This document shows, piece after piece, positions 1-5,531 of a DNA stretch of 8,698 nucleotides. Positions within the stretch are counted from its first letter, which is position 1, and the number at the start of each line of letters is the position of its first letter. The DNA is from Burkholderiales bacterium (lineage in GTDB: Bacteria; Pseudomonadota; Gammaproteobacteria; Burkholderiales; Ga0077523): the NCBI GenBank assembly GCA_025459035.1, contig JALORJ010000086.1, forward strand, positions 1-8,698. Direction: 5' to 3'. The translations under genes were made by a program, and so were the position numbers. Below the pieces are notes generated by a model. The model was not told the DNA's origin. It saw only the letters and a list, made by a program, of their open reading frames with translations, and ran no database searches.

Positions 1-299
1 GCACGCATCTGGTCGAGCTGCTCGGCCCGCTCGCGACCACCGCGTTCCAGTCGATCTACGGCGCCCGCGAGCGCGCCCGGCCGTCGGGCAGCGACGGTCG
101 CCGCCCCGGCCTGATCGATTCGTGTCACGTGTACGCGGTCACCGGTCCGCTGGTGCGCGAGCGCTGGCCGGCGTGGGCACAGCCTCCCGGCACGCCCGAG
201 GAGATCACCGCCGCCGAGGCGCGGACCCGCGCGGCGGCCGAGGCCTACGCCGCCCCGCGCGACGACGCCGTGACGCGACCGGCGCAGGAGCGGTCGTGA
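1..299 (+). CDS. C-terminal part of an unrecognised protein (5' truncated by window edge)
   Basis: An open frame runs from the first complete codon at base 3 to a TGA at 297-299, giving about 98 residues. The start lies outside the window. The visible part begins THLVELLGPLATTAFQSIYG, continues with a basic stretch rich in Arg and Gly, then a short conserved-looking patch (DSCHVYAVTGPL), and ends in an Ala/Glu/Arg-rich tail. Codons follow the high-GC third-position pattern of the neighbouring racemase gene, which supports real coding. I do not recognise the family and see no catalytic motif. The stop is 49 bases before the racemase gene on the same strand, so the two may be co-transcribed. 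A role in acyl-CoA metabolism would be guesswork from that adjacency. Confidence 0.55.
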   Translation, partial: THLVELLGPLATTAFQSIYGARERARPSGSDGRRPGLIDSCHVYAVTGPLVRERWPAWAQPPGTPEEITAAEARTRAAAEAYAAPRDDAVTRPAQERS

Positions 300-348
300 G
301 GCGCGATCGACGCGTGTCCCCACGGTACGCCTGCGTCCCGAGGCGCCC

Positions 349-1539
349 GTGAGCGCCTCGCGCCCCGGCCCGCTCGCGGGTGTACGCGTGCTCGACCTCA
401 CGCGCCTGCTGCCCGGCCCGATGTGCACGCTGCACCTGGCCGACCTCGGCGCCGACGTCATCAAGATCGAGGACACCGGCGCCGGCGACTACGCCCGCAC
501 GCTCGGCATGCCGGCTGGCCGCGTGGCGCCGGTGTTCGCGGCGATCAACCGCGGCAAGCGCATGGTCACGCTCGATCTCAAGCAAGCCGAAGGCGTCGAC
601 CTCTTCCTGCGGTTGGCGCGCACTGCCCACATCGTGGTCGAGCAGTTCCGCCCGGGCGTGGTCGACCGGCTGGGCGTGGGGTACGACGCGGTGCGCGCGG
701 TGAATCCGGCGATCGTCTACTGCGCGATCTCGGGCTACGGCCAGACCGGCCCGCTGCGCGACAAGGCCGGCCACGACCTCAACTACTGCGCGCTCGCGGG
801 GCTGACCGACCAGATCGGCCCCGAGGGCGGCGACCCCGTGATCCCGGACTTCCAGATCGCCGACCTGCTCGGCGGTGCCGTGATCCCGGCCATGGCGATC
901 CTCGCAGTGCTGCACGAGGCCACGCGGACCGGGCAGGGTCGGCACATCGACGTCGCGATGACCGAGGGCGTGCTCGCTCACCACGTGCAGGGCCTGTCGG
1001 CCCTCGCGATGCACGGCCGCGTGCCCCCGCGCGAAGGCGACCTGCTGTCGGGCCGCGAGGCGTGCTACCGCATCTACCGCACGGCCGACGGCCGTCACAT
1101 GGCCGTCGGCGCGCTCGAGAAGAAGTTCTGGGACGGCGTCTGCGACACGCTCGGCCGCCCCGACCTGAAGCCGCTGCACTGGTCGCTCGGGGCCGACTCG
1201 CGCCCCGCGCGTGAAGCGCTGAGCGCCATCTTTGCAAGCGCGCCGCAGGCGCACTGGATTGCGCTGTTCGCGCCGACCGACTGCTGCGTGACGCCGGTGC
1301 TCACGCTCGACGAGGCACGACGCCATCCGCAGCACATCGCCCGCGCGATGTTCCGCGACGATCCGGGCGCCGACGGCGACCGCGTGCTGCAGTTCGCGCC
1401 GCCGTTCAAGTTGAGCGAAGACGCGGATCGAACCGCGATCCCGGCACGCCCGGCGGGTGTGGACACGGCGGCCGTGCTCGCCGAGATCGGCATCGACCGG
1501 CAGACGCTTGCGGCACTGAGCGCGCGCCGCGTGGTGTAG
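349..1539 (+). CDS. CaiB/BaiF family acyl-CoA enzyme, alpha-methylacyl-CoA racemase type
   Basis: This 396-residue protein has the CaiB/BaiF (family III CoA-transferase) fold signature, starting with GPLAGVRVLDLTRLLPGP and continuing with ADLGADVIKIED, INRGKR and RPGVVDRLG. Within the family it looks like an alpha-methylacyl-CoA racemase, which epimerises 2-methylacyl-CoA esters during branched-chain or sterol side-chain degradation. His142 (GHDLNY), Asp172 (QIADLLGG) and Glu257 (MAVGALEKKFW) match the racemase residues I recall as His126, Asp156 and Glu241 of the Mycobacterium tuberculosis enzyme. All three sit at a constant offset of 16, and Arg107 matches Arg91. CoA transferases instead use one catalytic Asp and form dimers of similar length. 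The GTG start at 349 has GAGG at 340-343 as ribosome binding site and places the conserved N-terminus correctly. The protein is cytosolic. It converges with the leftward cytochrome gene, leaving a 59-base gap. The true substrate is unknown. Confidence 0.87.
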   Translation: MSASRPGPLAGVRVLDLTRLLPGPMCTLHLADLGADVIKIEDTGAGDYARTLGMPAGRVAPVFAAINRGKRMVTLDLKQAEGVDLFLRLARTAHIVVEQFRPGVVDRLGVGYDAVRAVNPAIVYCAISGYGQTGPLRDKAGHDLNYCALAGLTDQIGPEGGDPVIPDFQIADLLGGAVIPAMAILAVLHEATRTGQGRHIDVAMTEGVLAHHVQGLSALAMHGRVPPREGDLLSGREACYRIYRTADGRHMAVGALEKKFWDGVCDTLGRPDLKPLHWSLGADSRPAREALSAIFASAPQAHWIALFAPTDCCVTPVLTLDEARRHPQHIARAMFRDDPGADGDRVLQFAPPFKLSEDADRTAIPARPAGVDTAAVLAEIGIDRQTLAALSARRVV

Positions 1540-1598
1540 CGCCCCCGGCTAGCTCCAACCGCCCGCGTCACGCGACGCCAGCGGTGAGCGCGGCGGCG

Positions 1599-1910
1599 CT
1601 ATTGCAGCGACAGGATGTACTTCGCCAACGCGACTGCGTCGTCTTCGGAAACCTGCGCTTGTGGCGGCATGATGTCCTCGCCCCAGACGCCCGATCCGCC
1701 CGCCCTGATCTTCCGCGCCAGCATCGGCACTGCATCTTCCTCGTTCGCGTACTTTCGGGCGACATCCACGAACTTGGGTCCGTACTTGCGCTTGTCGATA
1801 CCATGACAGGCGAAACAATTGTTCTTGATCAGCATGTCCTTGTCGGCGAGAACAGGATCCGCATTGCCGAAAAGACAGAGCGAGACAGCGAAAACCAGCA
1901 ACGGCTTCAT
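1599..1910 (-). CDS. Exported class I cytochrome c (c-551/c-552 type)
   Basis: This is a 103-residue protein. Residues 1-22 form a Sec signal peptide (MKPLLVFAVSLCLFG, cleavage likely after PVLA), leaving a mature domain of about 81 residues, the usual size of cytochrome c-551. The haem attachment motif CFACH gives Cys32, Cys35 and axial His36. The distal ligand is Met81 in DIMPPQ, followed by the C-terminal helix DDAVALAKYILSL. It should carry one covalent haem in the periplasm and shuttle electrons to a terminal oxidase or another acceptor. The ATG at 1910 is preferred over the adjacent TTG at 1913, because GGGAG (1916-1920 on the plus strand) sits 5 bases from the ATG but only 2 from the TTG. 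It lies 166 bases downstream of the PQQ-dependent dehydrogenase on the same strand, so it is a plausible electron acceptor for that enzyme. G+C is about 50-62%, below the flanks. Confidence 0.93.
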   Translation of the reverse strand: MKPLLVFAVSLCLFGNADPVLADKDMLIKNNCFACHGIDKRKYGPKFVDVARKYANEEDAVPMLARKIRAGGSGVWGEDIMPPQAQVSEDDAVALAKYILSLQ

Positions 1911-2038
1911 CAATACTCCCGATGCCCATCGACGGCCTCGAGGTGAACCATTCCGGGATGACGCTCACGCCGCGAAGGCATTGCGTTCGACCCGACCTGG
2001 TTCACATCGAGAGCAGACGATGCGACGAGTCCTCGAAT

Positions 2039-2069
2039 GGAACGCACCGCCGGTTCGGCGGCGCGTTCC
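2039..2069 (-). terminator. Strong stem-loop just after the PQQ dehydrogenase stop codon
   Basis: The arms GGAACGC (2039-2045) and GCGTTCC (2063-2069) pair perfectly. After a single A/C mismatch, CCGCCG (2047-2052) and CGGCGG (2056-2061) also pair, leaving a 3-base loop. That makes 13 base pairs, starting 7 bases past the dehydrogenase TGA (2077-2079). No T-run follows on the minus strand (it reads ATTCGAGG), so this is not a classical intrinsic terminator. It could instead protect the 3' end of the dehydrogenase mRNA, or partly terminate so that the downstream cytochrome gene is expressed at a different level. The structure is seen directly; its function is inferred. Confidence 0.45.
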
Positions 2070-2076
2070 CAGCAGA

Positions 2077-3342
2077 TCACTCGGGCGTGACGCGAATGAT
2101 GTTGCCCTGATCTTCGAGTGCGACGTACAGATCGCCATCCGGACCTTGCACCACGGACCGGAAGCGACCCGTCGCCGTCGGCCAGGACACCGGAGTGGCC
2201 TTGGCGGAAAGCCCGTCGGCACTCACCGTGAGCACGTCGAGACGATTCCCGACCGGGGTGCCGTGGATACCGATCCCGGTGTAGCCGACGATCAGCGCGC
2301 CATCCCAGTCCTTCCACTTCGCGCCGGAGACGAATGTCGACCCGAACATCCCCTGCGACAAGCCGTTGTTGTTCCAGGCCGGCTTCATGGCGTTGGGATA
2401 GGTCTTCAGGTCGGTCATCGGCATGAATGCCGCACGCAGCTTCGGGTCCATCGCGCCCATCTGATTGGGGGAATAACCGCAGTAGTCGTCAGGGCAGTCG
2501 TTGCGGCCGCCCACGTTGGGACGGGGATCCCAGCCCGCATTGCCCCCGTTGACAAGTGCGGTCACCTCGTCGCTGTGCCACGGGCCGTTCTCGGACGTGA
2601 ACGGACGGTTGTCACCCGGGCGGAACGTGATGCCCTGCGGGTTGCGATGCCCGTACGTGAACACACGTCGGTCGAAGCCCGCCGGTGGATTGTTACCCGG
2701 CGCGGCCTTGCCGTCCCTGTCGATGCGCAGGACCTTGCCACCGATGTAGGTCGGGCTCTGCGGAGCGATCCCGAGGTGATTGTCGCCGGTGGTCACGTAG
2801 AGGAAACCATCGCCGGGGCTGAAGCGGATCCGGCCGCCGTTGTGTGCGCCCGGGCCACCGAACGGGTGCTTCGTCGCCTTCGGCTTGTAACCGATATCCG
2901 AGACGATGTCCGTGCGGTCGGATACCCGGGAGAAAGACTCGTCGACCTTGAACCGCATCACACGGTTGGACAGCTTGTCGTTGAGATTCGAGCTGGAGTA
3001 GACGTAGATATAGCGGTTGCTGGAAAACTCCGGATCGACTGCCACCCCCATCATGCCGGCCTGACCGTCGCAGAAAAGATCGGCACTGGTCGAGGCATAT
3101 CCGCTCGATTCACCCAGACCGTGCAGCTTGTTGATGGCGCCGGATGCCAAGCGCACCGACAAACCCTTGCACTTCTCGGTGAAAAACATGGTTCCGTCCT
3201 TGAGGAACGCCATGTCCCACGGAAGTTCGAGCTTGCCGACCACCACCTGGGTCGAAAGCCCGGGGGCTGCGGCCAGTGCACCGCTCGACACGGCCACACC
3301 GACCGACGCAAGCAAGATTGCGAGCGCATTGGAACTCTTCAT
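2077..3342 (-). CDS. Exported PQQ-dependent sugar dehydrogenase (soluble glucose/aldose/sorbosone dehydrogenase family)
   Basis: This 421-residue protein oxidises an aldose, or a related aldehyde or alcohol, with pyrroloquinoline quinone and calcium in the periplasm. Residues 1-24 are a Sec signal peptide (MKSSNALAILLASVGVAVSS, cleavage near GALA). The rest is the six-bladed beta-propeller of the GSDH family. LPWDMAF (39-45) opens it. His166 in GAHNGGRIRF matches the catalytic base His144 of Acinetobacter soluble glucose dehydrogenase, and Arg232 in YGHRNPQGI matches its Arg228. ENGPWHSDEV (250-259) and GGNAGW (265-270) are further family landmarks. Cys57, Cys90, Cys282 and Cys287 could form disulfides. 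The ATG at 3342 is chosen because AAGGAGG (plus strand 3350-3356) lies 7 bases upstream and the signal peptide starts there; the frame stays open further upstream but looks non-coding. The cytochrome c gene follows downstream. No PQQ synthesis genes are in the window, and the exact sugar cannot be told from sequence. Confidence 0.92.
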   Translation of the reverse strand: MKSSNALAILLASVGVAVSSGALAAAPGLSTQVVVGKLELPWDMAFLKDGTMFFTEKCKGLSVRLASGAINKLHGLGESSGYASTSADLFCDGQAGMMGVAVDPEFSSNRYIYVYSSSNLNDKLSNRVMRFKVDESFSRVSDRTDIVSDIGYKPKATKHPFGGPGAHNGGRIRFSPGDGFLYVTTGDNHLGIAPQSPTYIGGKVLRIDRDGKAAPGNNPPAGFDRRVFTYGHRNPQGITFRPGDNRPFTSENGPWHSDEVTALVNGGNAGWDPRPNVGGRNDCPDDYCGYSPNQMGAMDPKLRAAFMPMTDLKTYPNAMKPAWNNNGLSQGMFGSTFVSGAKWKDWDGALIVGYTGIGIHGTPVGNRLDVLTVSADGLSAKATPVSWPTATGRFRSVVQGPDGDLYVALEDQGNIIRVTPE

Positions 3343-3481
3343 CACTGCTCCTCCTTGGTTGTGTGCTGGCTCGCCGAATCCGCTCAGACGCAGATTGCGG
3401 CAAGTTTCCGACAACTCCCGACCTGCCCCGGGAAAACTTCCTCGGTAGCGGTGAAGTGGCTTGCGCGTTATCGGGCGTGGA

Positions 3482-3510
3482 ACCCTACTTATGCAGGGGG
3501 GGGCTGTCAA
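3482..3510 (-). promoter_or_regulatory. Candidate sigma-70-type promoter for the PQQ dehydrogenase
   Basis: Read on the minus strand, TTGACA (3510-3505) is a perfect -35 consensus. Exactly 17 bases later comes TAGGGT (3487-3482), which keeps the key first T, second A and last T of TATAAT but matches only 3 of 6 positions. Transcription would start near 3475, giving a leader of about 130 bases before the ATG at 3342. The spacer contains eight consecutive C (minus strand). The -35 and spacing are persuasive; the -10 is weak, so an activator may be needed, or the match may be chance. Confidence 0.4.
3496..3503. repeat. Homopolymer run of eight G (C on the minus strand) inside a promoter spacer
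   Basis: Eight consecutive G lie between the candidate -35 and -10 elements. Runs of this kind are prone to slipped-strand mispairing. A one-base change would move the spacer from the optimal 17 to 16 or 18 bases. The run itself is seen directly; variation is inference. Confidence 0.8.
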
Positions 3511-3720
3511 CGAACACGCGTCTGCAATGCCTGAGCAGATCGCTTCGACAGTGTCGAACCCTCGCGACCGGTTCCGACCGCTCGGCATGGCGGAACGCCG
3601 CCGCGCTGGCGCAGGCGCCGACCCGTTGCGAGCCTGCGGGCGCGTGCGTCGCGCATGTCCTGCCTGTTCGGCATCCCGAGTGGGCCGGGGGCTTCGAGCC
3701 CGATGGCGGCGTGCCCGCCG

Positions 3721-4614
3721 TCAACCTCCGTCCTCTTCCGACTCGGTGATCCAGTAATTCACTGTGTTCGGGTTGTTCGCGATCCACTTGCGCGCAGCGT
3801 CGCGGGCCGACATGCGGTCGACGTTCACCCACAGGTCCATCTCGGTCACGGCCTTGAGCGACAGCGACACGCGCTTGAGCATCGCCTTCTGCTTGCGTGA
3901 CACGTTGCGCGCCCAGTCCTTGTTCGCGACGAGCACCGCGCGATTCAGGCCGCCGAGGAAGCCCTGCGGTTCGTCGAGCACGCGCAGCTTGTGCGCGCGG
4001 TTGAGCCACTGCGGGGTCCACAGCGGCATCACGAACTCGGCCTTCGCGGCGATCTGCGCCTCGAAGTGCGCGAGCCAGTCCTGCGCCGAGCCGGTCTCGA
4101 AGCGCCAGCCGGCGTCGGCGAGGCGATAGTGGTCGAAGATCTTTCGGCCGCCGATCGAAAGCCCCGAGTCGGGCAGCGTGCTGCGGATCGTGCGGTGCAT
4201 GCGCTGCGCGATCTCGGGCTTCGCGAGGTCGGCCACCGCACGCACGTCGGTCGGCACGTACGCCGGCACGGCCCAGTACAGGCGGGCGTCGTCGTACAGC
4301 GTGGTGAGCTCGACGAGCTCGCTCCTGTACTCGTCCCAGTACTGGCGGTGCGCATCGGGCAGCCACACCGCGACGAACAGGTCGACCTGACCTTGCGCCA
4401 CCTTCGGGAACATCTGCGCGTGCGGGCCGCTCTGCACGGCGACGTTGAAGCCCTGACGCTCGAACAGCAGCTGGATCACCGCGGCGGTGACCTCGTAGAA
4501 CGAAAGCGCCGGATGGCCGATGGTCAGCATCTCGGCGCGGGCCGGGCGCACGCCGAGGCCGACGGCGGCGGTGGCCGCAAGCGCGTGCAGCGTGTGACGG
4601 CGGGACGGGTTCAT
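3721..4614 (-). CDS. Glycine betaine/proline-type ABC transporter substrate-binding protein (OpuAC/ProX-like)
   Basis: This 297-residue protein should bind a quaternary amine or similar solute in the periplasm for an ABC importer. Residues 1-27 form a signal peptide with a twin-arginine-like motif (SRRHTLH, residues 4-10), a hydrophobic stretch, and a likely cleavage site after RPARA. The mature part starts LTIGHPALSFYEV and contains GQVDLFVAVWLPDAHRQYW (75-93), the aromatic WLP-x-x-H-x-x-YW block typical of OpuAC-type binding proteins, then WTPQWL and KWIANNPNTVNYW near the C-terminus. The ATG at 4614 is preferred because it gives a normal signal peptide, but it lacks a good ribosome binding site. 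A GTG at 4680 overlaps the nudC stop as GTGA and would add 22 residues. No permease or ATPase gene is present, so it appears to be an orphan. The ligand could also be choline, carnitine or another compound. Confidence 0.85.
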   Translation of the reverse strand: MNPSRRHTLHALAATAAVGLGVRPARAEMLTIGHPALSFYEVTAAVIQLLFERQGFNVAVQSGPHAQMFPKVAQGQVDLFVAVWLPDAHRQYWDEYRSELVELTTLYDDARLYWAVPAYVPTDVRAVADLAKPEIAQRMHRTIRSTLPDSGLSIGGRKIFDHYRLADAGWRFETGSAQDWLAHFEAQIAAKAEFVMPLWTPQWLNRAHKLRVLDEPQGFLGGLNRAVLVANKDWARNVSRKQKAMLKRVSLSLKAVTEMDLWVNVDRMSARDAARKWIANNPNTVNYWITESEEDGG

Positions 4615-4676
4615 TTCGGGGGCGGTCGTCGAAGAGTGGGAGGCGCGGCGCTTGGAGCCGGGCCACGCCCGCGCGT

Positions 4677-5519
4677 TCACGCGTCGCCGCGCATCTCGGC
4701 CAGCGCGTGGTCGATCAGCCGCCGTGCGATCGACAGGCGGTGCGGCAAGGTCGGCAGGCGATCGATCGGGAACCAGTCGGCCGCCTCGATCTCGCCGGCC
4801 TGCGGGACGATGTCGCCACCGGTCCATTCGCAGTGGAACGCCACCATCAGCGAGTGCGGGAACGGCCACGGCTGGCTCTGGAAGTAGCGCACGCGCCCCA
4901 CCTGCACGCCGACCTCCTCGAGCACCTCGCGGTGCAGGCATTCCTCGAGGCTCTCGCCGGCTTCGACGAAGCCGGCCAGCGCGCTGAACATGCCGGGCGG
5001 GAAGTGCGGCGAGCGCGCGAGCAGCAGCTCGCCTTCGCGGCGCACCAGCGCCATCGCCACCGGGGCGATACGCGGATAGTGCGTCTGGCCGCAGCTCGGG
5101 CACACCCGCGCGCGCTCTCCGGGCTTGCGCTCGGTCGGCGTGGCGCAGCGCCCGCAGAAGCGGTGCGAGCGGTCCCAGTCGACCAGCTGGATCGCGCGGC
5201 CGGCGACGGCGAAGGTCAGGTCGTCGATCGCGCCGAACAGGCTTCGCAGGCCGGCCCACTGCATCGGTGCGGGCGCGTCGACGCCCTCGTCGCATTCGGC
5301 CGCGAAGCAGTGCTCGCCGTCCAGGGTGCCGAGGTAGACGGTGCGCAGCGGCTCGAGCCCCAGCCACTGCGGACCGCGCGCCATCGGCACGCGCGCCCCG
5401 CCCGCGTCGCGGTCGACCAGCAGCGTGTTGCCGCGCCAGACGAACCAGTGCGCGGCGACGCGCCCGGCGTCGTCGGGAACGTCGATCGACGGAACGAAGC
5501 GGCCCGGGTCGAGGAACAC
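4677..5519 (-). CDS. nudC: NADH pyrophosphatase / NAD-capped RNA hydrolase NudC
   Basis: This 280-residue cytosolic Nudix hydrolase should cleave NADH to NMNH and AMP. By homology to Escherichia coli NudC it may also remove NAD caps from RNA. An N-terminal domain of about 120 residues leads to a zinc ribbon (Cys122, Cys125, Cys140, Cys143 in CGRC and CPSC). The Nudix box then follows at Gly183-Val205: G-x5-E189-x7-R197-E198-x2-E201-E202-x-G204. The NudC-specific block SQPWPFPHS is at 215-223. All signature residues are intact, and the length is close to the 257 residues of the E. coli enzyme. The start is a GTG at 5519, 12 bases after the lpdA stop, with only a weak CGGCGG as ribosome binding site, so translational coupling to lpdA is likely. 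The stop overlaps a GTG codon in the frame of the next gene. Confidence 0.95.
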   Translation of the reverse strand: MFLDPGRFVPSIDVPDDAGRVAAHWFVWRGNTLLVDRDAGGARVPMARGPQWLGLEPLRTVYLGTLDGEHCFAAECDEGVDAPAPMQWAGLRSLFGAIDDLTFAVAGRAIQLVDWDRSHRFCGRCATPTERKPGERARVCPSCGQTHYPRIAPVAMALVRREGELLLARSPHFPPGMFSALAGFVEAGESLEECLHREVLEEVGVQVGRVRYFQSQPWPFPHSLMVAFHCEWTGGDIVPQAGEIEAADWFPIDRLPTLPHRLSIARRLIDHALAEMRGDA

Positions 5520-5531
5520 GCGCAGCCGCCG

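Larger units (their letters stand above)
3343..3720. other. 378-base intergenic region upstream of the PQQ dehydrogenase
   Basis: No convincing gene lies here; the open frames across it are shadows of neighbouring frames with Arg/Ala-rich translations. From left to right it holds the strong dehydrogenase ribosome binding site (3350-3356), an imperfect inverted repeat AAGTTTCC (3402-3409) / GGAAAACTT (3431-3439), the candidate leftward promoter and poly-G run (3482-3510), and then GC-rich sequence. Two short hairpins, GGGCT/AGCCC (3689-3701) and GGCGG/CCGCC (3705-3719), lie just past the stop of the leftward binding-protein gene. They could help end its transcript, but neither is followed by a T-run. 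G+C steps up at about 3540. Confidence 0.5.

Noticed and set aside
205..1335. Leftward 376-codon open frame antisense to the racemase gene
   Set aside because: The translation is low-complexity and rich in Arg, Ala and Val with no family motifs, while the opposite strand encodes a full CaiB/BaiF protein.
1565..1578. Small hairpin GCGTC-ACGC-GACGC between the convergent racemase and cytochrome genes
   Set aside because: A 5-base-pair stem without a T-run on either side is too weak to call a terminator in sequence this GC-rich.
1819..3534. Rightward 571-codon open frame opposite the cytochrome and PQQ dehydrogenase genes
   Set aside because: It is an antisense shadow of two well-supported leftward genes with signal peptides, ribosome binding sites and intact cofactor motifs.
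3343..3588. 82-codon N-terminal extension of the PQQ dehydrogenase frame
   Set aside because: The ATG at 3342 has an AAGGAGG site at 7 bases and begins a typical signal peptide. The extension would bury that signal peptide inside the protein.
3461..3757. Rightward 98-codon open frame in the intergenic region
   Set aside because: It has no ribosome binding site, an Arg/Ala-rich translation, overlap with the binding-protein gene, and runs through the poly-G tract and promoter.
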